From Mesostigma viride (Eukaryota; Streptophyta; Mesostigmatophyceae; Mesostigmatales; Mesostigmataceae): DNA of 64,000 bases. This document shows, piece by piece, positions 1 through 10,560 of this stretch. Every line of letters starts with the position of its first letter. Position 1 is the stretch's first letter. The notes under the pieces were generated by a model that saw only the letters and a program-made list of their open reading frames with translations, was not told the DNA's origin and ran no database searches. Where the stretch lies: assembly GCA_009746045.1 (NCBI GenBank), contig RPFO01001195.1:1-64000 (forward strand), in the 5' to 3' direction. Made by a program: the position numbers and the translations under genes.

Positions 1-3000
1 TTGCTCGCTCAATAGGGGCGCCGCGCAAGTGTGATGTGTCCACTTGCAAGAAAACCGCTCTCGGATTTGACTTGTATTGCCGAAAGCACGAAGAACATTC
101 TCGTCACATCGAAAATGCCCTCAGTCGCGGACTTGGAATGGCGGGCGCCCTCGGACCTGGATTGGCGGGGGGGGCCCTGCGACTTCGCCTGGACATGACT
201 GTCGGAGAGGTCGTGGGTGTAAATTTTGATTTCACCAGGGGAGACGAGTACTTCCTTGAAGATTGGATAGTCAAAGACTCCGCGACAGGTGCGGACTTGG
301 CAAAGGGAGGCTACGTTGCCGGCGCCCAAGAAAATGGTTGGAGTAGCTTGAGATGCTTTTTGATGACGACACCTTTTGCCGACTCGCGTGACACGGATGT
401 AAGCGAACTTTATCGGCGTATGTGTTTTGCACTCGCCGACATTCCGCTGATAACTCAACGAGAGTTCGATTTTCGCGTGGAAACAAAAGCCAAAGCGATT
501 GTATCCGGCGTGAAGGCGATTGTGGAGGAGGAGCAGGATTCTCTGTGTGCAGAGTATTTGGAGAGAGTGGCCCCGATGAAGACGAGGAGGTCCGAAATCT
601 ATCCTGACACCGGCAACAAGGAGGCAAAGTTGGTGGCCGCCAAAGAAGAGATGTTCGCTCGTGTCGATGAAATGGCGGCGAAAGAGGTTCCGAGAGTTCG
701 CTCGATCGGTTGTTGCAAAACCTGCAGAGAGTGGAACGAGTCGCGGGACAGTCTATATTGATATGAGTTGCGCCCGCCGGCGTTTCTCTGGTCTTGAATG
801 CCCCCCCTCTACATACACATTATATTGTCTGGACATTCGTATGTAGTGACAATCGTAGTCGATGTGATTGCCATTCGTTTGTACGTAGAAAGTGGTTGTT
901 GAGGAAGTTGCGCCCCAGGGCGTTTCTTTGTTGCATTTTCTTCAAATTTTAGCTCGCATAAATAGATGAAGATGACTTAATAAATGCCAGTTTTTTTTAA
1001 TAATATAAACTACTCGCGGCCGGTATGTTCTGGTTTCGCAGATGTCCAGTCTGACGGTCGACATAAGGGGACGTCCATATCAGGACGCTGTTTTCCGGAT
1101 TTTTGAGAAGGATCCCGAAAAGAAGTGCCGGGATAGGAAATGTAAAAAGCTGTCAATTACCGACATGGGTCTGTGTGGGGAACACATCGTAGCTTTTGGA
1201 AAGGACATGATTTCCCGTCATTTGCAACAATACGTTGACAACAATTGTGTGGGAGGGGCGCAGATGGACGTCCTTCTTGAGGATGGAGTGGACGGAGCCA
1301 AAAGGGCTGTAATTCGGCTGTCGGAAATGGATGATGACAAAGAGGACGTGAACATTCGCCTTAAGAGGCACGACGATAACACGGCCGATTGTGTGTTTGG
1401 GTCTCGAGGAGTGGCGGATGAGAGGCAGGTCTTCCATGATGCCGCGGAGAAGGTGGTGGAATGGATGATGGGTTGGTCAAATCTTGACGTTCGCATATTC
1501 AACCGTCTGACGTCTGATTTCCTTCTCCGGGGAAGTTTCAAGATGGTTGACCGTGCAAGGCAGTCCAGGAACCAGGTATCCGTTTCCATGGCCAGTCCGA
1601 TCGCACGCATGATTGAGGGGGGCCCTCTTCCGCGCAACCTTGCCTCGAGATTTCGAAAATACCGTGAAGGGCTCGACCGAAAATCAGCAGCGATTTCCCA
1701 TTCGCGAACCACTTATGGGTCGACGGAGGTGGTAACGGAATTTTTTTGCATTTCCTTGCCAATTGATTCTTTATGAGGGACATAGAGTTGTTTGTATAGA
1801 GAGTGAATTGACGAAAGTTGCGACGGCGGTCGCATCTTTTAGTGCGTCGTTCTCTTGTTATGAATCTCTGTTCATTCTGAATTATAACGTTGTTTGTACC
1901 TTGACATAATGATGCATTTTTTGTATTGAGTTGCGACGTGGGGCGCATCTTCCTGCTGACTCGTATGTTTTTTCCAATTTTTTTGTTTTGTGTTGCAGAT
2001 GGAAAAGGGCGGCCCTACATCGCAGGTGGTCGGCGACTCTCCCCCTAGGGGGGAAGGGTCAGAAGGGCAACCAGTTCAGGCCCAAGGCGCCTCCCCACAA
2101 CAGCCTCCTCACAAGCGTGCAAGGGAGGGCACGCCGCCCCCAATGGTGGAATCTGGTGTCAGCTTTGCCGCGGTCACTGGGAAGGATGAGTACCACGGTG
2201 GTCTTGAGATGGTGGACGATCCGGTTAAGCGGATTCAGATTGAGCGGTTTGAGCGACTCGCGAATGGCACTCGTGAACAGCAATTCGCGCTGTACCAAGA
2301 CATCCTTAATGACAAACCTGAAGTCGCCAAGGTGCCTTATACCTCCAAGCGCACATTCATGCCTCGTTTCGAAACCCTGCTCCAGCAGGAGCTAAGGTTG
2401 CGTCGGTTGGCTCAGAATGCGCCAGAGACAGTAGCCGCCGCGCCCTCCCATGCCGCGCCTGCCGCAGTAGCCCAAAAGAGGGGGGAGAGTGTGCACGAGT
2501 CGGCCGCAGTGCCCTCAACCGCAAGGGATCCCCCCGCGACTTCCAAGCCGGTCGCGACGGGCGATATGCCCCCGCCGCGGCAGAGGGGAAGGGGGAAGGG
2601 GGTCGATGGAGGGGAAGTCCTCGATGTTTTCGATATGACGCTGGGCAATTTGGAAGGTGGCGGGCCGATCTTCGTAAGTCTCCGCCCATTAAATTGATGT
2701 CGTGAAATACAATACGCATTTTTTTGCAATATTCGCCAGACATGTCATTTCCGACAACTAAGCGGATTTTTACTTTCCGTTGAAATGTTCGCAGGGCCGG
2801 CAAGAGGATGTTGGTGCAAGAGAAGCCCGCTCAATGGCGGGAAGCACCCAGGTACATGAGTGCGTCAGATTCCTCTCCGGTTTACTTGTATTGAAAAGGT
2901 TTGCGTGCGTATATCCTTGTTTATTTTTGTAGTAATTTTTTTCTTGTGAATGGACAATCGCGTTTGCTATTTTTACAGGGAAGTCCGTTCGAGCAGCAAG

Positions 3001-6000
3001 AGGGCGGTGACAGGAGGGGAAGTGGATCTTACGGTGGTTCCACTGCAGAGGGGGGAAGGGTAAGTTACCGTTGACTTAGTAATCGAAAGTTTAGGTTCGT
3101 CCTCAATGGACAGAGTTACGACGGCCGGCGTTTCTTTACACTTTTCTTACATTAAAAATCTTCCGTTGATAATGTTCTTGCAGGAAGCCGGTCGTCAGGG
3201 TGGGGCAAATCTCCAGGGAGAGGGGGCTATCGCTGTCGGTGAGCCTGTGTCAGAGGGCGCGGGTTTAAGCGACGGCGATACTGCGAAAATGACACGCTTT
3301 AAGGAGCAAGCGGATGCTTATCAACTGAAGAAGTTGGCAAAGTGGGTTGTGGCCGAGGTGAGAACGGAAAAGCCCCACCTGAGGTACGGAACCAGATGAT
3401 GATTCTCCATCAAGTCGCTGAGTTGATCGTGAAGAATGCGTGCCGGCCCGATGGCGCCACACAGCCTGAGGAAATCCCGAGCGCCAAGGCCTTGATAAAG
3501 TGGATGCAGGAGAACCTGTTCGAGGGCAAAGGGAAGGAGAGGAAGTGTAAACTGTTGACGGTGACGGAGAAGGACGCCAAGACTCTGATCAAGATGTTGA
3601 AGGAACACGATGCCCGCCAGGACAAGTCTCCGAAGATCGCGAAGGGGTCGAAGAAAGCGGCTGAAGCAACAGCGGTTGAGGGGAATGAGGTAAGTCTACC
3701 TCTGTTGTGAGGGGGGCTTTGTTCTTGAGGTCCACGTTTCATGTAGGTTGCGACGGCCGGCGTTTCTTAAGTGTGACACTTACTTCCTTTTGACTAACAC
3801 TTACTTCCTTTCCTGATTTCGCATCGTTGAGGGAAATGAGCCAAGTGTACCTCTGTTGTGAGGGGGGCTCTGATCTTGAGGTTTAGGTTTCATCTAGGTT
3901 GCGACGGCCGGCGTTTCTCAAGTGTGACATTTACTTTATTCCTTTCGGTTATGCTTTCCTGATTTTTTCATATCATTGTTAAGGGGAACGAGGTAAGTAT
4001 ACCTCTGTTGTGAGGGGGGCTTTGATGTTGAGGTTCAGGTTTCATGTAGGTTGCGACGGCCGGCGTTTCTCAATCGACATTTACTTTATTCCTTTTGGTT
4101 ATGCTTTCCTGATTTTTTCGCATCACTGCAGTACGTGCAGGCCGAGAGGGCGACCCACGCGGCCATCCTGTACTCAATCAGCCTCGACCAGCACGCGCGC
4201 CGCGAGAACATGAAAATAGATAGTACGTGGACTGCTGCCGTCGACGAACACCAGAAGGGACTCTCCGAAGCACTTGCGACCTACAAGGGGAAGGCGCTGA
4301 AGGGAAAGGGGAAAGGAAAGGACTTGGAGGTTGCGGATGCTCCCGTGTCTCTGCTTGAGAAATGGGAGAAGTCCCCGGTGTCGCAGGATGATGATGACAT
4401 CCTGGATGTGAACGATGAGATCGCGAAGGGCAAACGGTTACGGAAGCAGCTTGCCGTTCAGCCTCGGGACCTCGATGAGATGTCCAAAGCCTTGGTGCAT
4501 CGAAATCGGGTGTGGACAAGGAACCTGTTCGTGGGGCCTCAGAAGCTCCTCGCACGAGACTTGCATCTGTCTAGAGCCGAGCAGAACGCCACCATTTTTG
4601 CAAACTCGGAGTCCGACTACGGCCACGACAAGCTGGTGATTCCTGTGTGGCGGTACTCGTTCCAGTTTTTGGCTGACCGGTGCCCCAACACTTTTCATGA
4701 CTGGATGAAAAAGGAAGGCACCCAGCGTCAGCTCGCGCAACTCTTCGGGGAGATGGGGGGGCACGGACAATGAAGGCTGGCTACGCTCGCGCAATGACTG
4801 ACGAAGAGATTGATATCTACCTGCGAACGAGTTCGGCCAAGGGAATGGCCGAAGCTGCTTCCACCGCGGTTCTGACAGGACGGGCCGATTTGCTGGACGA
4901 TCTTAAGCCCGTGGACGTGAGAAAGGCCGCGCTTTTGGACAGTTTGTGCAAGTCCGCCTGGGAGATGGCTCCATTCGAGAAGAAGCCACCGTTGCCGCCA
5001 GCCATTTGCGGCTTTCTCGTGCTGGACGGGAACCACTTTACCACACTCATCAAATCGGTGAAATTCGAACTGGTCACCGACAATATGACGGTGGACCAAA
5101 GATCTGTGTGGTACCAGGCAATGCTGAATGGTTTCATGAAGGCGGAAAAGCTCAGGGTCGTTGCGCGGGGAGGGAAGGAGCAGGAGGTCACGAAGACCGT
5201 GGCCGCGGCGAAGCTGGAGGAGTGGGCAACTGATTGGACGAATTTCGGGGGGGTGGACGTGCAGATGCTCAAGGGTGAGACCATCCTGCCGACCTGGTGG
5301 CAGATCCGTGAACAGAAGGTAAGCCAGGTTGCGACCGCCGGCGTTTCTATAAGGGGTTTTCATGTTCCACCTTAGCATGCCATATTTTGGTCAAGATGCG
5401 ACCGCCGGCGTTTCTGTCAGTCGTATTCTTGTTCTCAGTTGAGTTGTGCTTATTTGGAGGACTGTCGATGTGTCTCTGCGCGTTGTTGCCCTACGGGGAT
5501 GCAGGTTACCGAACAAGTCGGCAAGATGATCGAAGTTGTCAGGCAGCTCGGGAACGCCATGAACGCCGAGGACACAGCCCAAGCCAAGGCAACGTGGGGC
5601 TCAGCGCTGGGGGATGTGCACCGGGCCTACCAGGCATATGGACCCGTCAAGAGAGGGAAGGGCGTGTCTCTCCCAACTCCTCTGTACGGCAAGATCTGGG
5701 CGATTGTGAAGCCCTTTTGGCAGAAAGGAGAGCAAGCCAAGGCCGAAGGGGACGGCGCAGGCGACAAGGCAGGGGGGCTGAAGAGACGGACAAGTGGGGG
5801 CCGGACCAGAAGAACTTCATGCAGCGCTGGCTGTTCTGGTGTGAGGACCCTTTGAAGCCCGCTGTCGACGGCAAGCCGGCGATCGCACAGGATATCGCGG
5901 CTCGGCAAGACTTCCTTGACGCGCGCCCTAAAGACAAGGCGCACGAACTGTCCATTTTCACCGCGCATCGGGAACTTGCGAGTTTCCAGTACTTCGACAG

Positions 6001-8939
6001 CCTGATCCAAGCGCCGATCATGTCCTGTGAGGCCCCTCCCAGCAACCTGATAAAAATAATGGAAGTCGCCAAGAATTTGATAGAGGCGGCAAAGCAATTC
6101 GCCCACATCAAGTTCCTGGAGAACCCCGAGCTGATGGCCGCTTGCAAACAACTAAACGGGACTTTCGACCCCGTATTGGTGAGGGAGCACGTGTTTGGCG
6201 TGAAGCTGAAGGGCACCTTCGCCACGGACCTCGACAAGTTCATCGCCGACTGCCGCCTGACCAGAGACTTTTGGCGGGTGGTCGTCACGGCCACGAGGGC
6301 GATCATTCTCACGCTGAGGGACCTTCCGCCGGCTAAAAGGAAAGTGGTCGACCAGAAGGACTGGAAGTTCCCGAGAGGGCTGCTCGCTTCCCACCCCCGT
6401 CATTTGTATGACGATTTGGGGGTGAAGACCAAACATCTGCTGGGTGTGCCACAGGAGGCGGCGGCGGAGGTCGAGAAGGAGGTCGAGGAGGCGGCGGAGG
6501 AGGGGACTACCAAGGCCAAGAAGGGGTGGCGGGACAGGTTGGAAGCTACAGCGATTGGAAGGGGGTGAGGATGGGATCCGACTGGATCGCATACAGGACA
6601 ATGATATGGAAGGAAACGAAAAAAGAAAGGATCTGGTGGTGACGAAGGTGGTGGACGAGTTGTACACGGGGTCTGACAAAATTCCTCGGTCGCTGAAGGA
6701 CCAGGCGTTTGCTGTGCTGGACCTGGCAGCTGACAGCAACGAGAAGTGGAGGAACCTGCGCAAGTGGGACCAGACTGCATTCCGGAGGACAGCACATGCC
6801 CAAACCCTCCTCGCATTTCAGCCCGGTCGTGTGGGATGTGGTTGACAACATGACCAACGCCCTTTTTAGGGGACCCTGCAGAGTTCTGCTGGTGTTCGGG
6901 GAGCCCGCCCATATCCGCCGGTGGAAGCGCCTGGTCCGCCTTATCAAATATCGGCTTCGTAAAATGGGTGGACAGGCCTCGCCTACTTTGCCGACGACGA
7001 TTCTTCGTCTGATGAGGATGATGATTCGGAGAAGGGGGAAGAGGGGAAGGAGACAAGGGGGAGGCGGATGAGGATGAGGATGAGGACGAGGAGGACGAGG
7101 AGGACGAGGAGGACGAGGAGGACGAGGAGGACGAGGAGGACGAGGAGGACGAGGAGGAGGATATGCTGAGGGGCACCCGCCCGGGGTGGGTGGGGGAGGC
7201 GGAGGGGGAGAAAGGGGATGGGGATGGGGAGAAGGGAGGAGGGGGAGGGGGAGAGGGACGGGGGAGGAGATGGAAGGGGAGGGAAAAAGCGCAGTCGGGG
7301 TGATGGAGGCTCGCGTGAGGAGACAATGGGGGGGATGAAGACAAAGGGGGGAGGTAAGCGCCAGCGTGCTGGTGAAGGAGACTCGAGGCCTGTCGTTGGA
7401 AACGCCGGCGGGCGTATCTGTGATGAGGGGGATCGCCAGCAGGAAGGAGGCTCGCGGCCTGTTACTGGAAACGCCGGCGGGCGTATCTGTGATGAGGAGG
7501 GGGATCGCCAGCAGGAAGGAGGCTCGCAGCCTGTTACTGGTAACGCCGGCGGGCGTATCTGTGATGAGGATGGGGATCGCCAGCAGGAAGCAGGCTCGCG
7601 GCCTGTTACTGGTAGCGCCGGCGGGCGTTCCCGATTTACGGGAGGCGGTCGTGTCCGACAGATGGGAATGAGGCCTCGTCAGGATTCATGGGGACCCCCG
7701 GTTGAGGGGACCCCCGCCCTCGCCTCGGTTTCTTTGGGTCTGGGTGACGATCCCGTACCGTCGTCAGGAAGGACGGTTGTGATGACTTTGCCCCCCCGCT
7801 CGACGGGGATGGAGCAATGCCCGGACACGATACTGCTGAATGAGGATGACGATCCGGACCCGTCGGCTGACACGGATTTTGTTGCGAGCACCCCACTGCA
7901 GAAGAGGGTATTGGAGGCTCGTAACGTGGAGGGTCCGCCGACAGTCTCAGGTGGAGGGCCGGCGTTTGCCGGATTGATGCGCCCGACTGAGGTGGTCGAT
8001 GTTGAGGCGCCGCCAGGGACATCGACCGCACCGTTGACCGCATTGACGGATATCTTCGATCGACGAAGGATGCCCTTCCACGCTCCAACGGTACATTCGG
8101 CCGGTAAATTTCATTTTCAATAAACGAGTTTAATAAGTACCTTAATATATTTCTACATAAGTTTTTTTGCATCAGTCCATGGCTTCATTGATTTCTCACA
8201 CGACCCTTCCGTATTCATGTTAATTGGCATCTGCTTACGTGCAGGGAAAGGCGAAGAAGAAACTCCAGTTCGGTTTCCCCGTGGATCCGCGTCTGGGACT
8301 GTGTCCGGAGAGGCCGGCCGTGTTGTTGGCCAGGCCGCGGTCGGCGAACCAGTTGCACAACCGGGGGCGGGAGGGGACGAGCTCCCACCCAACGCACCAA
8401 CCCACGCACCAGCCTTACCGTGCGGTCAGCCAGAAAAAACGTACGAAGAGTTGATGGCAGAGGCGGCGGCTGCGCAGGGGCAGAAGGCAAAACGTCGGGG
8501 AGGGGGCAGGCGAGGGGCGGGGCAGGAGACGGAGGGTGCCGACGAACCTGCACAGCCGCAGAAGGGTGGTGGTCAGGGCAGAGATGCGACGGCCGAAAAC
8601 CGAATCAGGGACGTTCGGCCGGACGTCCGGATGCGCTTTATGGATGGCGCGAAACTGAGTCGCGGAGGTTGGAGTTCGAAATGGGTAGACGACGTGTGCA
8701 TAAACTGGCAGCACAAGTACCCCAAGAAGGAAGATTTTCTGCTCTTTGGCACCCTCCTGGGCAAAGAGAGGGAGAAGGTGGTGATCAGATGGTTTGATGA
8801 AGGGCACGACCTCGGTTGGAGTAATGAGTGCGAGCAAAAGTTTCGTTTCCCTCTGAAGTTCGCTAGAGAACATGTTACTCTCCTGAAGGAAGGCGCCAGC
8901 TGGGACAACATTCCTTCATATCGACCTGGCAAGCGATGA
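1..8939 (+). CDS. Unrecognised multi-exon gene, 5' partial
   Basis: I do not recognise this protein. The reading frame is open at base 3 and the last stop is at 8937-8939. Proposed exons are 3-~750, 1042-1728, 1999-2673, 2795-2851, 2979-3059, 3184-3357, 3384-3689, 4132-5318, 5505-8103 and 8245-8939. Most junctions have GTAAGT/GTGAGT-like donors and pyrimidine-rich AG acceptors. Every junction I could place from 1728 to 5505 is phase 0, and the last intron is phase 1, which argues for a single gene. The exon 1 to exon 2 link is uncertain because a TGA lies at 759-761. Visible parts are two Cys/His modules, Ala/Gly/Pro-rich linkers, helical charged segments, an acidic tract and a coding tandem repeat. 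The frame is broken in several places in G-runs. It could be a host gene or an element-borne gene; no transposase, polymerase or capsid motif is visible. Confidence 0.6.
3..761 (+). CDS. First visible exon, Cys/His zinc-type module 1
   Basis: The frame is open from base 3, so the true start lies upstream. Near the N-terminus is C-x4-C-x10-C-x2-H (Cys codons at 30 and 45), a spacing typical of small zinc-binding knots. It is followed by about 170 residues of mixed alpha/beta character. The frame ends at TGA 759-761, which is either a genuine stop or lies just inside an intron whose donor I cannot place. The intron-type 20-mer at 767-787 directly behind it favours an intron. The last residues repeat the V/A-R-S-I-G then Cys pattern seen at the window start, hinting at tandem modules. 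Confidence 0.5.
   Translation, partial: ARSIGAPRKCDVSTCKKTALGFDLYCRKHEEHSRHIENALSRGLGMAGALGPGLAGGALRLRLDMTVGEVVGVNFDFTRGDEYFLEDWIVKDSATGADLAKGGYVAGAQENGWSSLRCFLMTTPFADSRDTDVSELYRRMCFALADIPLITQREFDFRVETKAKAIVSGVKAIVEEEQDSLCAEYLERVAPMKTRRSEIYPDTGNKEAKLVAAKEEMFARVDEMAAKEVPRVRSIGCCKTCREWNESRDSLY
1042..1728 (+). CDS. Exon with Cys/His zinc-type module 2
   Basis: The exon begins right after TTTCGCAG and runs to GAG|GTGGTA, phase 0 at both ends. Its N-terminal part has the same C-x4-C-x10-C-x2-H spacing as the first exon, followed by a region of similar length. Both contain an Ala-Asp-x-Arg stretch and a later Phe/Lys-rich helix. The two exons therefore look like duplicated modules of about 220 residues. 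The ATG at 1042 could alternatively be a start codon. AATAAA at 980-985, upstream of this exon, would fit a gene end there, so the join to the preceding exon is an inference. Confidence 0.5.
1999..3689 (+). CDS. Exon cluster with short phase-0 exons and a 26-nt intron candidate
   Basis: Five exons (1999-2673, 2795-2851, 2979-3059, 3184-3357, 3384-3689) all join in phase 0. The first is Pro/Ala/Gln-rich; the next two code for only 19 and 27 residues. Between 3357 and 3384 the frame is kept only if 26 nt (GTGAGA to CTGAG) are removed, a GT-AG segment that would be an extremely short intron. Otherwise one base is missing from the assembly. The last exon is Lys/Glu-rich and helical. No family was recognised. 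Confidence 0.5.
3681..4131 (+). repeat. Intron built from three tandem ~150-bp units
   Basis: The sequence from GGGGAATGAGGTAAGT at 3681 recurs at about 3832 and 3982. Each unit contains the end of the exon, the donor, the line 'ctctgttgtgaggggggct' and the 20-mer motif. The second donor is degraded (GCCAAGTG) and the third is intact (GTAAGT). The block is a tandem triplication of an exon-end/intron-start segment inside one intron. The acceptor used is CATCACTGCAG at 4121-4131. Confidence 0.75.
4132..5318 (+). CDS. Large exon with one missing-G frameshift
   Basis: The exon runs from TGCAG|TAC to CAGAAG|GTAAGC. The first 210 codons are in one frame; after the seven-G run at 4755-4761 the good coding frame moves by one base, and adding one G restores a continuous reading of about 395 residues. 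The C-terminal half contains a Leu-Asp-Gly-Asn-His stretch that loosely recalls ParB/sulfiredoxin-type folds, but I do not rely on it. The region is rich in Trp and aromatic residues and looks like a folded domain rather than a linker. Confidence 0.55.
5505..8103 (+). CDS. Large exon (or exons) with acidic tract and coding repeats
   Basis: Begins GATGCAG|GTTACC, phase 0. The first ~90 codons continue into a new frame across the six-G run 5772-5777 (one G short) and then run to 6566 as a helical, folded-looking segment. From 6560 to 7220 the coding frame changes several times. One change can be read as a missing G plus a 32-nt GT-AG segment (6565-6596), and others as missing Gs at 6966-6968 and near 7050. 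It continues through an Asp/Glu tract, four copies of a ~24-residue repeat and a Pro/Thr-rich tail to GGCCG|GTAAAT. No family was recognised; confidence falls in the 6560-7220 part. Confidence 0.5.
7058..7165 (+). repeat. GAGGAC hexamer array coding an Asp/Glu tract
   Basis: About twelve near-perfect GAGGAC/GAGGAT units. In the frame of the surrounding gene they encode an uninterrupted acidic run. Such tracts are common in nuclear or chromatin-linked proteins, but that is not evidence of function here. The run also makes local assembly and frame calls less reliable. Confidence 0.8.
7376..7640 (+). repeat. Coding tandem repeat, four ~24-residue units
   Basis: Four consecutive units with the pattern S-R-P-V-T-G-N-A-G-G-R-I-C-D-E then G-D-R-Q-Q-E. 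Unit length is a multiple of three, allowing for small Glu/Asp insertions, so the frame is kept across all copies. Nucleotide identity between copies is high, indicating recent expansion. The core AACGCCGGCGGGCGTATC resembles the GCCGGCGTTTCT part of this gene's intronic motif, which may be coincidence. Confidence 0.75.
8245..8939 (+). CDS. Terminal exon of the unrecognised gene
   Basis: Acceptor TTACGTGCAG at 8235-8244. The previous exon leaves one base (GCC G|GTAAAT), which completes a Gly codon here, so the join is phase 1. The N-terminal half is Pro/Gly/Ala/Arg-rich linker. The last ~110 residues are Trp-, Lys- and Phe-rich and look folded. The stop is TGA 8937-8939; a TGTAA at about 9226 is a possible polyadenylation signal. 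Confidence 0.55.
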
Positions 8940-9489
8940 TGGGCGAGGACTTTGCACGAAATCGCGTTTTGCACGTAATTGCCCACCGCAACGTGGAGAA
9001 ATGCAGATGTACATAGTAGTTGGTTCAGTGACCGTGACTTTGGGCAGTTTAGTAGTTGGGGTGACGTGTCCAATGTATATATGGTGGGGCGCGTCCAAGG
9101 GGGTCCACGCTGATTGAGCACTTGCATGTGTTCTTTCAACATATTCGGACATGTATGAAATGAATAAATTGTTTGGACGATTGCAAATTGATTGATTGAA
9201 GAATGAGATACCATTAATAATTGAAAAATGTAAAACCTCATTGTGAATTTGTACATACTTCAAACTTTCACATGCATGCCCCAAATTGTGCATTTGTGCA
9301 GGTTTTAATTATGAGAAGTAGCATTTCTCTACAAATATTGAGAAATTTAGGGGCACTTGGGGTTGTTGGCCATGTTCATTCATGATAAAATGGACTTTTT
9401 ATGCTGTAACATCATATTCCACTAGTCCAAAACGCTGCTTTCATGACGTCAAAAGTACCAGCAATGGCCCTAGGTTGGAGCAGTAGATG

Positions 9490-9830
9490 TTGGGGACGCC
9501 CCGCAGCTGGGGAGCATAGTTCGATTACGCGGCTCCTTGATCAGGCATCCATCAAGGAATATGTGCTATGTACATGATCTCCCAACGGAGGCATGTTATA
9601 ATTTAATTTAATTTTAATGGAAGCATGGCCTGCATGCATGCATTCCTGGCACGCTCTCCGCCAATACCGGGATTTTTGGCGCGCCGGCCCTTGGGCGAAG
9701 GCATAAGAAGCAGGACTGGCCTGTCCAAGGTCCTGGTTCTCCCGGTGCTCACTTACGGCGCCGAGACGTGGACCCTCACCGACGCCCACCGTGCATGGGA
9801 AGAACGTCCGGCGTGACCGCTATATTTATA
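9490..9830 (+). mobile_element. LINE fragments: 3' end and reverse transcriptase C-terminal scrap
   Basis: 9490-9625 matches the 3' end of the LINE family also seen at 27.8-28.6 and 57.5-58.0 kb. It ends in the hairpin CTCC-CAAC-GGAG (9579-9590) and an AATTT-rich tail. Next to it, 9720-9815 encodes a Tyr-Gly-Ala-Glu-Thr-Trp-Thr-Leu motif, the signature found near the C-terminus of many non-LTR reverse transcriptases. It is a separate, truncated insertion. Confidence 0.65.
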
Positions 9831-10395
9831 TTTTTAATATATATCTATAGCTTGGCCTGAGCTACGTGGCATGTCCCTTGGTTTGTTGGTTCAGGCAGTA
9901 GATATAAATAGAATAGAACCCGTAGAACTGTTTGCCCCTCCATCCATCCATTGGAGTTAACACTCGGCGACTCCCTAACGGGAGCATGTGTTAATAATTC
10001 ATTATAATTTCTGGCCTCATGCGCGCTGCTTGTCTCCTTGATAATTAATTAATGGCTGACATCATGACTGTCATGACCTATTGATGGAAGCTCGATCCAA
10101 ATTGAGCCGCATTGTGATTCCTCATTTTAAATGGGGCATTACTTCTCCATTGCTGCATGGAGGAGCACGTGATCTGGCCGCTGGCCGATAAGCTGACGTT
10201 CGCTGACCACATACCTCCACCTGTGGAGGCCCGCGGGTCTTTCGATACGGAAACCAAGGTCGCCCACAAGCATGCAATTCAAACTCCAGCTCACGGCGCT
10301 GCAAACCGCGGCGCAGGCTTCTGATGAGGTGCATATGCCGCCCTAGTGTTTCTCCCGGCTAAATCAGCTAGGTGGAGGGCAATTAGTGGCCTGCT

Positions 10396-10560
10396 CGTCA
10401 AGAATTAATCGTGCTCCCGTTGGGCAGTCACGGAGCACCGAAGTGCTTTTAATCCCTGTGTGTGCACAACAGGTAGAAAGCTAGGGCAGAGACGGCCCCT
10501 GTCTCCTTCATGCCAGAGGCATGCATGCCACAGCTGCAAACGGACGCGCTATATTAAACG
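10396..10560 (-). mobile_element. Retroelement 3' end, family B
   Basis: Read on the minus strand this is ~130 bp of body, the CTCC/GGGAG hairpin region and an ATTAATT tail. The same unit occurs at 28612-28760 and, inverted, at 13080-13220. A shorter piece is at 14921-14955. Shared text includes 'aagtgcttttaatccctgtg' and the paired CATGCC blocks. It is non-coding here. Confidence 0.6.

Noticed and set aside
4990-5130. ParB/sulfiredoxin domain from a D-G-N-H stretch
   Set aside because: A single four-residue match without the flanking Arg or the fold pattern; noted only as a possibility.
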